NCBI GenBank assembly: GCA_021647585.1
Contig: JAKIUK010000040.1
Location: 1 to 37,183, forward strand
Origin: Methylococcaceae bacterium
GTDB lineage: Bacteria; Pseudomonadota; Gammaproteobacteria; Methylococcales; Methylomonadaceae
Length of the DNA stretch: 37,183 nt
Reading direction: 5' to 3'
Shown in pieces: positions 7,346-15,790 of this stretch (position 1 is the stretch's first letter; each line of letters starts with the position of its first letter). Made by a program: the position numbers and the translations under genes. The notes below the pieces were generated by a model. It saw only the letters and a list, made by a program, of their open reading frames with translations, ran no database searches and was not told where the DNA came from.

Positions 7346-8740
7346 ATGGATTATTTCCCACTCTTTTTAAAGCTGAAACAACAAAACTGCCTGGTTATTG
7401 GCGCAGGAGAAGTCGCTGCCCGTAAAATAGAATTGCTAACAAAAGCAGGTGCTATTATTACTGTTATAGCTAATAAAATCAGCCCGACTGTTGCGAACAT
7501 GCAAAATACGCATCAACTGACCATAACAGAAAAAACATTTGATAAGACTGATATCAAAGGGTTTCGCCTGGTTGTTTCAGCCACCAATAATTCATCGACC
7601 AACCAATTGGTTGCAGAGTCAGCAACAAAACTAAATATCCTGGTCAATGTCGTTGATAATCCTGCTCTATGCAGTTTTATCTTCCCTGCTATTATTGATC
7701 GTTCTCCTGTCATAGCAGCCGTTTCATCGGGTGGTTCTTCTCCCGTTTTAGCCCGTTTATTACGCGCTAAAATTGAAAGTATTATTCCACCGGCGTTTGG
7801 TCAACTCGCTCATTTAGCCGAAAAATACAGAAGCAGAGTTAAAGAACAGATTAAAGTCCCCTCTCAACGCCGCATTTTTTGGGAAAATGTGTTACAAGGT
7901 AGAATTGCTGAACTCATTTTCTCAGGTAATACACAAGAAGCAGAGTTTCAACTGAACAAAATAATCTCTACAACTGAAATAGCTGATAACCAAGGTGAAG
8001 TTTACCTAGTAGGTGCTGGACCTGGGGCTGCTGATTTACTGACATTTCGTGCTTTAAGACTGATGCAACAGGCTGATGTGGTTGTTTATGATCGACTAGT
8101 TTCTGCTGAAATTCTTGAATTGACACGCAGGGATGCAGAAAAAATATATGTCGGAAAACAACGCCAAAGCCACAGTCTACCCCAAGAATCTATTAATGAA
8201 TTATTGGCTAATTTAGCCAAAAAAGGGAAACGCGTTGTTCGTCTAAAAGGGGGAGATCCATTCATCTTTGGCCGTGGTGGTGAAGAAATAGAAACCCTGT
8301 TGCAACAAGGTATTAATTTTCAAGTTGTCCCTGGAATTACTGCTGCCTCTGGTTGCGCTACTTATGCAGGAATACCTTTAACACACAGAGAACATGCGCA
8401 ATCCTGCACTTTTGTTACCGGTCACCTTAAAGATGGTTCCAGTAATTTAAACTGGCAACAATTATCTGCTCCTAACCAAACCATCGTATTTTATATGGGA
8501 CTTTCTAGTTTGGAAAACATATGCCATTCTCTTATTGAACATGGATGTTCTAAAAACCATCCCATAGCTATTATTCAGCAAGGTACTACAATTAAACAAC
8601 GTGTTATTACCGGTACGCTGGAAACTTTGCCTGAAAGTGTGCTAAACGAGGGAATTAAAGCGCCCACCTTGATTATTGTTGGTACAGTAGTCACATTGCA
8701 TGATAAATTGAATTGGTTTAAAACCGGTCAATCAACTTAA
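7346..8740 (+). CDS. cysG: Siroheme synthase (trifunctional CysG)
   Basis: The 464-residue protein has both halves of CysG. The N-terminal dehydrogenase/ferrochelatase has GAGEVAARK (19-27), Asp104 (NVVDN) and SSGGSSPVLARLL around Ser128, the E. coli catalytic and phospho-sites. The C-terminal SAM-dependent uroporphyrinogen III methyltransferase has VGAGPGAADLLT, VVYDRLVS, RLKGGDPFIFGRGGEE and VVPGITAASGCA. It converts uroporphyrinogen III to siroheme, the cofactor of sulfite and nitrite reductases, in the cytoplasm. Length matches E. coli CysG. No strong Shine-Dalgarno is seen before the ATG. A lipoprotein gene follows after 16 bases, so the two are probably co-transcribed. Confidence 0.95.
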   Translation: MDYFPLFLKLKQQNCLVIGAGEVAARKIELLTKAGAIITVIANKISPTVANMQNTHQLTITEKTFDKTDIKGFRLVVSATNNSSTNQLVAESATKLNILVNVVDNPALCSFIFPAIIDRSPVIAAVSSGGSSPVLARLLRAKIESIIPPAFGQLAHLAEKYRSRVKEQIKVPSQRRIFWENVLQGRIAELIFSGNTQEAEFQLNKIISTTEIADNQGEVYLVGAGPGAADLLTFRALRLMQQADVVVYDRLVSAEILELTRRDAEKIYVGKQRQSHSLPQESINELLANLAKKGKRVVRLKGGDPFIFGRGGEEIETLLQQGINFQVVPGITAASGCATYAGIPLTHREHAQSCTFVTGHLKDGSSNLNWQQLSAPNQTIVFYMGLSSLENICHSLIEHGCSKNHPIAIIQQGTTIKQRVITGTLETLPESVLNEGIKAPTLIIVGTVVTLHDKLNWFKTGQST

Positions 8741-8756
8741 TCAGTGTTTTCGAAAT

Positions 8757-9722
8757 ATGCTTAAACTAAAGTTTCTATCGGTTATTGCTCTAACATGTTC
8801 CTTGCTTGCCTGTGATCAGACACCCAAACCAGAAAAAACTCTTTTACTGGCGGCCAATGGCCTTTTTTCTGCCAGCCTGTCAGAAAATTATGCTTTATTA
8901 GGGACTATAGATGGCTATGGAGAATTATGGAATATTAAAGGCAAGCAGTCACTCATTCATCAATGGAAGCATACTGATGAAAATAACGGCATTATTGCTA
9001 CTGATATTTCACTGACTGAAGAATTTGCCATTACTGCAGAAAAAAACTCTATTGCCTGGTGGCGAATTGCAGATGGCACTTTGCTATCGGTCTGGAGCTT
9101 ACCCAATATCAATAGTATTAGTATCTCACCCGATGGCCAATTTGCATTAATTGGTTTAGCAGACAAGGCCATCTACCTGGCTTTACAATACGGTAAAACC
9201 CTTTATGCATTTGCTCATGATGACAGCGTGGTAACAACCGATTTATCAAATAGTGGTCTCTATGCTTTAACAGGCTCAGAAGATCAAATGGCAAAGCTTT
9301 GGGACTTGACTACTGGAGAGCTGAAATATACCTGGCAGCATCGAAATCAGCTTTCAATTGTTGCCTTAAGTCATGATGATAAATACGCTCTAACCAATGC
9401 TGCTTTGAGTCAAACACGTCTATGGAAAATTTCAAACGGTAAATTACACAAAGAAATCGGACCAAAACTCATCACATTGTCTTCAGCCGAATTTTCAAAT
9501 AACAATAGGTTTCTACTGATTGGTCATACTACCCAGCGCATAGATCTATGGAAAATTAACTCAGGAAAACTGATAAGCTTCTGGCGACCCAAAAAAGAAG
9601 AAAACTGGCGCCCTACTGCAGCGACCATCTTGTCTCTAAAATTTACGGCTAACGACAAGAAATTTTATAGTATTGCCACTAATGGGTTTTTACAAAAATG
9701 GCGTAATAAAACTAAAAAGTAA
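8757..9722 (+). CDS. WD40-like beta-propeller lipoprotein
   Basis: This 321-residue protein begins with a lipoprotein signal peptide ending LLAC (C19), so it is probably anchored in the envelope. The rest is built of repeated units ending in LWDLTTG, LWKISNG, LWKINSG and similar, typical of WD40 repeats. Clear ones cover about 85-320, enough for one propeller. Such proteins usually scaffold other proteins; no enzyme motif is visible. It follows cysG by 16 bases on the same strand, but no functional link with siroheme is evident. Confidence 0.78.
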   Translation: MLKLKFLSVIALTCSLLACDQTPKPEKTLLLAANGLFSASLSENYALLGTIDGYGELWNIKGKQSLIHQWKHTDENNGIIATDISLTEEFAITAEKNSIAWWRIADGTLLSVWSLPNINSISISPDGQFALIGLADKAIYLALQYGKTLYAFAHDDSVVTTDLSNSGLYALTGSEDQMAKLWDLTTGELKYTWQHRNQLSIVALSHDDKYALTNAALSQTRLWKISNGKLHKEIGPKLITLSSAEFSNNNRFLLIGHTTQRIDLWKINSGKLISFWRPKKEENWRPTAATILSLKFTANDKKFYSIATNGFLQKWRNKTKK

Positions 9723-9744
9723 TTCAGTTAATATTCAGGCTATA

Positions 9745-9772
9745 GGGTGATAATAGAGTCCGTGAATCACCC
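9745..9772 (+). terminator. Hairpin downstream of the cysG-lipoprotein pair
   Basis: GGGTGAT (9745-9751) pairs with ATCACCC (9766-9772) around a 14-base loop, 23 bases after the lipoprotein stop. It is followed by an AT-rich tract but no run of T, so it may be a weak or Rho-assisted terminator. Confidence 0.4.
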
Positions 9773-9808
9773 AATCATTAAAAATTTAGATTGAACTTTT
9801 CATTAAAA

Positions 9809-9838
9809 TCGAATAACCTTAGCTGGTTTATTATTCGA
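9809..9838. promoter_or_regulatory. Inverted repeat upstream of the cytochrome c gene
   Basis: TCGAATAA (9809-9816) and TTATTCGA (9831-9838) are perfect inverted copies, with an inner ACC/GGT pairing around TTAGCT. The structure lies about 60 bases before the cytochrome start and could be an operator or a leader hairpin. No matching regulator is known from the sequence. Confidence 0.35.
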
Positions 9839-9900
9839 ATGGACTAGCTAATCTTTACGGGAATAGCTGGTTATTTTATTCACAATAGGAGATGAAAAAA

Positions 9901-10236
9901 ATGAAAAAAACATTAGTTGCATTAGCAGGTGTTACTTTAATCGCTTTAAGTGGACAAGCTTTCGCCGACGAACAATTAAAAGTTGGTAAGAAAATTTATG
10001 ACCGTGCTTTTGGTCGTGGTTGTGGTGCATGTCATGATATCGCGTCTAACCCTCAACTAACAAATTTAATCAAAGCCGGCGAACTTGATAAAGCCAGTTT
10101 CGCTGATACTCTAAAAAATGGTAAAAATGGCATGCCAAAAGCGATGGCAGCAATTATGGCTGTTGGTCCAGTTAAAAAAGCAGGCTACTCTGAAGACCAG
10201 GCTATTGATGCAGTTTACAAATACCTTAGCAAATAA
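9901..10236 (+). CDS. Small periplasmic class I-type cytochrome c
   Basis: The protein has 111 residues with a clear Sec signal peptide (KKTLVALAG to GQAFA, probable cleavage before DEQ at 23). One heme site, C41GACH45, is present. The axial Met is probably M78 or M82 in NGMPKAM. It should be a soluble periplasmic electron carrier of about 89 residues. The start was set at 9901 rather than the in-frame ATG at 9892 because AGGAG (9887-9891) directly abuts 9892 but is nine bases from 9901. It has its own terminator and no co-transcribed neighbour. Its redox partner is unknown; methanotrophs have many such cytochromes linked to methanol oxidation and respiration. Confidence 0.88.
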   Translation: MKKTLVALAGVTLIALSGQAFADEQLKVGKKIYDRAFGRGCGACHDIASNPQLTNLIKAGELDKASFADTLKNGKNGMPKAMAAIMAVGPVKKAGYSEDQAIDAVYKYLSK

Positions 10237-10260
10237 TCTGTTTTTGATAGATACAAAAAA

Positions 10261-10287
10261 AGCCGCTTTAAATAAAGCGGCTTTTTT
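10261..10287 (+). terminator. Rho-independent terminator of the cytochrome c gene
   Basis: AGCCGCTTTA (10261-10270) and TAAAGCGGCT (10273-10282) form a perfect ten-base stem with a two-base spacer, followed by a run of T. An A-run precedes the stem, so it could also work from the other strand. Confidence 0.93.
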
Positions 10288-10350
10288 ATGCCCATAACTT
10301 TACCTGATTATCCATGAGCTTCCGCCATTTTGAAAAATGCAACCACACAG

Positions 10351-10433
10351 CCCCGTCATTCCTGCATTCTCTTAGCAGGAATCTATTTTTTGCATGAATA
10401 GATCCCCGATAAAAGACCTCGGGGATGACGGGG
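10351..10433. repeat. REP-like palindromic repeat
   Basis: An 83-base segment begins CCCCGTCATTCC and ends GGATGACGGGG, so the ends are inverted copies. Inside are further hairpins: TTCCTGC with GCAGGAA, and ATCCCCGA with TCGGGGAT. The layout resembles REP/BIME-type intergenic repeats. It sits just after the cytochrome terminator and before the 3' end of the next gene on the other strand. Only one copy of this type is in the window. Confidence 0.65.
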
Positions 10434-10520
10434 TGCAAGGCGTCACCATTTTTCTCATCTATAAGGCGGAGACTCATGGGTAATCAGGAAACTTTTTAAC
10501 TTTTAGTCAGAACCATCACG

Positions 10521-11138
10521 CTATTTATGCTTTCCAAGCTCAGCCCTTTTGAAAGAATCCGGGTGATCTAATCTATAACGGTTTCTTACCCATATACCAC
10601 CTATAGCAGCAATCATTAGGCCACATGAAGCTAAAGTAAGATATATAAGGTCTTTTAATTGAGAAACTTCTTTTAATAAGGCTTCATTTACAGGCTTTAC
10701 AACTTCTTCCTTGTCAGCCACTGATGAATAAGACCGTAAAACCCTTACATCATTTCTTAAGTCCTGAATAGTGCCCAGTGATGCTGTAATACTCCCAGTT
10801 CGAACACTTTGTTCTAATATTCTTAACTTGCTTTCAATTGAACCACTAATTAAACCAACAAGCTGTCCTTTTAAGGTATTAATTTCAGCTGACAATACTG
10901 AGTTTTGTATGGTATAGGCCACAGAATTACCTTGTGGTTTGGATTTAAAATTATCCAGCATATTATCCGCAGGTAATAATAAAAAGCCCAACACAAAGAT
11001 AATGACCATTAGTAAAGATGCTAATAACAATAAAAACCTATTCGCTCTTACCAAGCCCTGATGGTGTGGAATATTTTGCAGAACCACAACGTCATGCTGT
11101 CTTCTAGCATCACCCAATCCTGATTTTATCTCACGCAT
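10521..11138 (-). CDS. Unrecognised protein with two predicted membrane helices
   Basis: This 205-residue protein is not recognised. A cytoplasmic-looking N-terminus is followed by a strong membrane helix (about 35-56). Next comes a polar, heptad-rich stretch (about 75-162) that could form a coiled coil, a second helix (about 164-184), and a basic tail (RNRYRLDHP to GKHK). The positive charges at both ends suggest both termini are cytoplasmic and the middle is periplasmic. It stands alone, 225 bases downstream of argG on the same strand. Nothing in the sequence points to a function. Confidence 0.65.
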   Translation of the reverse strand: MREIKSGLGDARRQHDVVVLQNIPHHQGLVRANRFLLLLASLLMVIIFVLGFLLLPADNMLDNFKSKPQGNSVAYTIQNSVLSAEINTLKGQLVGLISGSIESKLRILEQSVRTGSITASLGTIQDLRNDVRVLRSYSSVADKEEVVKPVNEALLKEVSQLKDLIYLTLASCGLMIAAIGGIWVRNRYRLDHPDSFKRAELGKHK

Positions 11139-11363
11139 ATTACACTCATTATTTTTATTATTCCCCAGCTAGGGCTTGTAATAAACACACATTTTTTTAT
11201 TATACAAGCTTAAGAAAAATATGCCTGACTAATTTCAGTTTTTCTGAGAATTGCAATGTCCACAACCAAAAACAAGTGATATAAAAAATTGAAGCCAAGA
11301 TAAAGTTTTTCAACCAGCCTATATCAGTTTCAACCAAGGCAATACAATGGTTTATATGTTTGA

Positions 11364-12572
11364 TTAACCCTTTTTAGCAGCAATTCTCATTCTCAATGCA
11401 TTCAGTTTAATAAAACCTTCCGCATCTTTCTGATTGTAAGCGCCTCCATCATCTTCAAATGTTGCTATACTTTCATCGAACAAACTATCTGTTTCCGACG
11501 CTCTACCAACAATTGCAACATTACCTTTATAGAGTTTCACCCTTACTTTTCCATTAACAGTAAGCTGTGAATCATCAATCATGACCTGCAACATTTTACG
11601 TTCAGGACTCCACCAATATCCGTTGTAAATCAAAGTGGCATAGCGTGGCATTAGCTCATCTTTTAAATGTGCGACTTCTCTGTCCAGTGTTAATGATTCC
11701 ATCGCTCGATGCGCTTTCAGCATAATGGTTCCAGCAGGTGTTTCATAGCAACCTCTGGATTTCATGCCAACATATCGATTCTCAACGATGTCAGAACGCC
11801 CAACCCCATTATCTCCACCTAACTGATTCAGTTTTTCCATAACTTCGGCTGGAGTATGGGGAACACCATCTATGGCAACAATATCACCTTTTACATAGCT
11901 GAGTTCTACATAAGTCGGTTGATCTGGTGCTTTTTCGGGTGAAACACTCCAGCGCCACATGCTTTCTTCGGGTTCTGCCCAGGGATCCTCTAAAATATCG
12001 CCCTCATAAGAAATATGTAATGAATTGGCGTCCATGGAATAAGGGGATTTTTTACCTTTTTTCATCTCAACAGGAATACCATGTTTTTCAGCATAATCCA
12101 ACAAAGACTGTCGAGAATTCAAATCCCATTCACGCCAGGGTGCAATAATATGAATATCAGGACGTAAAGCATAAGCCCCTAATTCAAAACGCACCTGATC
12201 ATTCCCTTTGCCTGTTGCGCCATGAGAAATAGCTTGAGCACCTGTTTCATTTGCAATTTCAATAAGACGTTTAGCTATCAGAGGTCTCGCTATGGAAGTT
12301 CCCAACAGGTATTCACCCTCATACACTGCATTGGCACGAAACATGGGGAAAACATAATCCCTGGCAAATTCCTCACGTAAATCTTCAATATAGATTTCTT
12401 TAATGCCAATAGCCTCGGCTTTGGCTCTAGCGGGTTCCACCTCTTCCCCCTGCCCAATATCCGCAGTAAATGTTACCACTTCACAAGAGTAAACATCTTC
12501 CAGCCATTTTAAGATAACCGAAGTATCCAAACCGCCTGAATAGGCCAACACAACTTTATTAATTTCCGACAT
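11364..12572 (-). CDS. argG: Argininosuccinate synthase
   Basis: ArgG joins citrulline and aspartate using ATP, the penultimate step of arginine synthesis, in the cytoplasm. The 402 residues match the bacterial class. The ATP pyrophosphatase loop is AYSGGLDTS (10-18). Further conserved blocks are SHGATGKGNDQVRFE, APWREWDL, GRSDIVENRYVGMKSRG and the C-terminal FIKLNALRMR. AGGG lies about five bases before the ATG. It appears to be a single-gene unit. Confidence 0.97.
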   Translation of the reverse strand: MSEINKVVLAYSGGLDTSVILKWLEDVYSCEVVTFTADIGQGEEVEPARAKAEAIGIKEIYIEDLREEFARDYVFPMFRANAVYEGEYLLGTSIARPLIAKRLIEIANETGAQAISHGATGKGNDQVRFELGAYALRPDIHIIAPWREWDLNSRQSLLDYAEKHGIPVEMKKGKKSPYSMDANSLHISYEGDILEDPWAEPEESMWRWSVSPEKAPDQPTYVELSYVKGDIVAIDGVPHTPAEVMEKLNQLGGDNGVGRSDIVENRYVGMKSRGCYETPAGTIMLKAHRAMESLTLDREVAHLKDELMPRYATLIYNGYWWSPERKMLQVMIDDSQLTVNGKVRVKLYKGNVAIVGRASETDSLFDESIATFEDDGGAYNQKDAEGFIKLNALRMRIAAKKG

Positions 12573-12609
12573 AATGCCCTAACGCTTAAGAGAATAAAAA
12601 AATTCTTCA

Positions 12610-12615
12610 ATTATA
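12610..12615 (-). promoter_or_regulatory. Candidate -10 box for argG
   Basis: Read on the minus strand, TATAAT is present 38-43 bases upstream of the argG start, in GGTATAATTG. No good -35 hexamer sits 16-18 bases further upstream, so the call rests on the -10 box alone. Confidence 0.3.
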
Positions 12616-12743
12616 CCGAAATATACAAGGATGTTTGATAACTTTATTCCTTTACCAGGACCCATTTAAAATGTGACTTGAGAAGAACGGGCGCAGATTT
12701 TTCCTACATAGAATTTATGGTCAACATCACTTACCTTCCAATA

Positions 12744-13484
12744 TCACTTCTGATTACTTAAAGTTTTCAAAATATCCAATGGAAACACAATAGTAGAAGA
12801 CTTTTCACCCGCGATTTCTGTCAAGGTCTGTAAATATCTCAGCTGAATGGCTTCTGGCTGTTCTGATAATATTTTTGCCGCCTCCAACAATTTTTCGGCA
12901 GCCTGCATTTCCCCTTCCGCATGAATAATTTTTGCACGACGGGTGCGTTCAGCTTCGGCCTGTTTAGCAATTGCTCTGATCATGCTTTCATCCAGATCCA
13001 CATGTTTGATTTCAACATTCGATACTTTAATCCCCCAGGCATCAGTTTGCTGATCAAGACTGGTTTGAATATCTATGTTCAGACGATCGCGTTCAGACAG
13101 CATTTCGTCCAGTTCATGCTGCCCCAGAACTGATCGCAGAGTAGTTTGTGCCAGCTGACTGGTAGCATCATAAAAGTTTTCCACTTGTATAATCGCCTTG
13201 TCTGGTTCAATTACGCGAAAATAAACCACAGCATTGACTTTGACTGAAACATTATCACGAGAAATAACATCCTGAGTAGGTACATCCATCACTATAGTAC
13301 GTAAGTCAACGCGTTCCATTTGCTGGATTAAAGGAATTACAATAATAAACCCCGGCCCTTTTACACCATAAAAACGGCCCAGCATAAATATAACGCCACG
13401 TTCATATTCTCTAAGGATTCTAAACGCGCTAATGAGTAATATCAGCAATATACTGATAAAGATGTAACTAAAATTTGCAAACAT
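12744..13484 (-). CDS. Slipin/stomatin-like SPFH-domain membrane protein
   Basis: The 246-residue protein has one N-terminal membrane helix (about 5-22) and an SPFH/Band-7 domain (about 25-200) with EYERGVIFMLGR, KGPGFIIVIP, DVPTQDVISRDNV and a charged helical stretch AEAERTRRAKIIHAEGE. It is expected to oligomerise at the inner membrane as a scaffold. Its start overlaps the stop of the NfeD gene by one base (TAATG), so translation is probably coupled. Paired slipin and NfeD genes are a known conserved module, in which the NfeD protease can cleave the slipin. Confidence 0.92.
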   Translation of the reverse strand: MFANFSYIFISILLILLISAFRILREYERGVIFMLGRFYGVKGPGFIIVIPLIQQMERVDLRTIVMDVPTQDVISRDNVSVKVNAVVYFRVIEPDKAIIQVENFYDATSQLAQTTLRSVLGQHELDEMLSERDRLNIDIQTSLDQQTDAWGIKVSNVEIKHVDLDESMIRAIAKQAEAERTRRAKIIHAEGEMQAAEKLLEAAKILSEQPEAIQLRYLQTLTEIAGEKSSTIVFPLDILKTLSNQK

Positions 13485-14872
13485 TACATACCCTCCTCTT
13501 TATTGATAGGTATAACATTTAAAACCAGACCATCTATTGCTACCACTCTCACTTTTTGGTTTTTATGTAACAATTGACCACATGTTGCTTGCCAGTTTTC
13601 ACTATGAATCCGAATTCTACCTGGTCCAGAAAAGTCACCAATCACAACTCCGACACTGCCAATTATTTCTTCCTTACCACTAACAACCGGACTATTTCTG
13701 GATTTCAATAACAAGCCGATAGCAATAATAAAAAACGCGACACTGCTCATGGCAAAACCAGCAACCAATCCCAAATCTATGCCAAACCCAGGCACATCGG
13801 TATCTATTAATATTACTGAACCAATCACGAAAGCGAGTACACCCCCCAACCCTAATATGCCAAAACTAGGCATAAACGCTTCTGCAATCATCAGAGCCGC
13901 ACCTAACAGAATAAGACCCATACCCGCATAATTGATCGGCAATAATTGCAATGCGTATAAAGCCAATAACAAACAAATTCCGCCCACAGTACCGGGTACC
14001 ACACTTCCAGGGTTAGAGAACTCAAACACCAAACCATAAATACCGATCATCAGCAAAATATAGGAAATACTGGGGTTGGTTATCACCGCCAAAAACTGAC
14101 TGCGCCAATCAGGTGTAATTGTTAATATTTCAATCTGCTGAGTATTGAGCACTAGGTCTTTAGCAGAAACCTTTACCTTCCGGTCTTGCAGTTGTTGAAA
14201 CAAATCACTGACATCCGCTGCCACCAGATCAATTACGTTTAGTTTTAAGGCTTCTATCGCAGATAGACTGGCTGCTTCTCGAACAGCCTGTTCAGCCCAT
14301 TGTTCATTTCTACCATGCATTTTTGCCAGGCCTCGAATATAAGCTGCTGCATCATTGACCATTTTGTGGCTCATTGGGTCAGACAATACCTTGGGGGATT
14401 TTTTTTCTTTATCAGTGCTATCTTTATCATTGCCAAAGCCGCCAAAGCCGCCAATTTGCACAGGTGTTGCCGCGCCCATATTGGTTGCAGGTGCCATTGC
14501 AGCAATATGACTAGCATATAAAATATAAGTCCCGGCACTGGCGGCACGTGCACCACTAGGGGAAACATAACTGATAACAGGAATGGGAGAGGCAATAATC
14601 TGTTTGATAATCTTGCGCATGGAAACATCCAGGCCTCCAGGAGTATCCATTGTAATTAATACAGCCATGGCCTGACTATCAATTGCCTTTTGTAGATTGC
14701 GTTCAATATAATCAGCAGTTGCAGGGCCAATGACACCATTAATTTCCAGATGTATGACAATTGATGATCGGTTAACCGGCTGCTTATTTTTTTCCCCAGA
14801 ACAAGCAATAGTTATACCCATCAACAACAGTAGCAACAATAAAACCAATTGTTTACTCTGTACAATCAACAT
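13484..14872 (-). CDS. NfeD-family membrane-bound ClpP-class serine protease
   Basis: This 462-residue protein is the long form of NfeD. It starts with a signal ending ITIAC, where C24 could be lipidated. The ClpP-like domain follows (about 36-245) with MDTPGG (75-80), the probable nucleophile S112 in RAASAGTYILY and the probable general base K170 in SHKMVND. A glycine-rich insert GGFGGFG lies between them. Next come four to five membrane helices (about 265-385) and a C-terminal OB-fold NfeDC domain (about 395-455). Known relatives cleave the C-terminus of their partner stomatin. It is the first gene of the coupled pair with the slipin at 12744-13484. Confidence 0.92.
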   Translation of the reverse strand: MLIVQSKQLVLLLLLLLMGITIACSGEKNKQPVNRSSIVIHLEINGVIGPATADYIERNLQKAIDSQAMAVLITMDTPGGLDVSMRKIIKQIIASPIPVISYVSPSGARAASAGTYILYASHIAAMAPATNMGAATPVQIGGFGGFGNDKDSTDKEKKSPKVLSDPMSHKMVNDAAAYIRGLAKMHGRNEQWAEQAVREAASLSAIEALKLNVIDLVAADVSDLFQQLQDRKVKVSAKDLVLNTQQIEILTITPDWRSQFLAVITNPSISYILLMIGIYGLVFEFSNPGSVVPGTVGGICLLLALYALQLLPINYAGMGLILLGAALMIAEAFMPSFGILGLGGVLAFVIGSVILIDTDVPGFGIDLGLVAGFAMSSVAFFIIAIGLLLKSRNSPVVSGKEEIIGSVGVVIGDFSGPGRIRIHSENWQATCGQLLHKNQKVRVVAIDGLVLNVIPINKEEGM

Positions 14873-15020
14873 AACACTTTAACCACTTTTGTTGTGTTGA
14901 CTTTGAGTGTACTCCTGGAAAAAATTAACTGCAATAAATAATCTCCCTGAAAGCTGTTTATCAATCCAAATACATGCCAGAGAAAATAAATTTTGATTTA
15001 TTTCAGCAAATAGTCCTTAA

Positions 15021-15184
15021 TTAAGGGCGGTGGAAACAAAAAATCATCCAATCGCACTAGCCTTTGTATCCCTATTTAAATCTTCCCAATCGTCACGTAG
15101 ATTAACTATGCTCCTGTTGAGAAGGTTTAAACAGAAATAAACTACTGAAATATTTGGATGATTATTTATTACCACCTCCCTAAG
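15021..15184. mobile_element. Candidate miniature inverted-repeat element (AGGGNGGTGG ends)
   Basis: This 164-base element fills half of the 335-base divergent space between the nfeD-type gene and the AhpD-like gene. The left end, AGGGCGGTGGAAACA continuing into AATCATCCAA, is inverted at the right end as TTGGATGATT continuing into ACCACCTCCCT; about 20 of 23 core positions match. No open frame of note lies inside. It ends about 23 bases before the next start, so the downstream promoter may lie within it. Beside it are the palindromes CCTTAATTAAGG and AAATAAATTTTGATTTATTT; otherwise the space is empty. Confidence 0.6.
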
Positions 15185-15207
15185 TCACAACAAAAGGAGC
15201 AATAATT

Positions 15208-15789
15208 ATGAGAGTGGCTGAAAAACCGATAAATCAGTATCCCTGGTATCTCAGGCCTTTTTTCTGGAATCAAAAACGAAAGTATGGTCAAGTACTTAAA
15301 CCAGCTCTTATCTGGGCCAGGGTACCTAAACTATTTGCTGCTATTGCTGTACTTTATGGCGTTCTGGATAGACTGTCCAGCCCTATAGACCCGTCTCTTC
15401 GCTCATTAATTACAGTAAGAGTATCGCAAATTAACTGGTGCCTGTTTTGTGTTGATATTAATTCATCTGTGTTGGCAAAAAGGACCGGTTCTATGGCAAA
15501 AGTCGAAGCACTTGAACAATGGCAACAAAGCGATCTTTTTAGCCCAAAAGAAAGAATTGTTTTGCAATATGTTGAAGCGATTACTTATACCGATCAGCAA
15601 GTTAACGATGACTTAATGAATCGTTTAGGTGAATACTTTGATGAAGATGAGATTGTTGAAATCACCGGTCTTATCGCTTTTCAAAATTTATCCAGCAAAT
15701 TTAACAGTGCCCTTGATTTGCCAGCACAAGGCTTTTGCCGTTCACCCCATTTAACAACAACTGGAACCACAAAAAACAAAGCAAAATAA
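15208..15789 (+). CDS. Carboxymuconolactone decarboxylase/AhpD-like protein
   Basis: The 193-residue protein belongs to the AhpD/CMD-like helical family. The core reads SLITVRVSQINWCLFCVDINSS with cysteines at C78 and C81, the CxxC pair used in AhpD-type disulfide chemistry. The histidine that often follows (CxxCxxxH) is Asn85 here, so peroxidase-reductase activity may be altered. A strong AGGAG precedes the ATG. ppnN starts one base after its stop, so the two genes almost certainly form an operon. The substrate is unknown. Confidence 0.82.
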   Translation: MRVAEKPINQYPWYLRPFFWNQKRKYGQVLKPALIWARVPKLFAAIAVLYGVLDRLSSPIDPSLRSLITVRVSQINWCLFCVDINSSVLAKRTGSMAKVEALEQWQQSDLFSPKERIVLQYVEAITYTDQQVNDDLMNRLGEYFDEDEIVEITGLIAFQNLSSKFNSALDLPAQGFCRSPHLTTTGTTKNKAK

Positions 15790-15790
15790 T

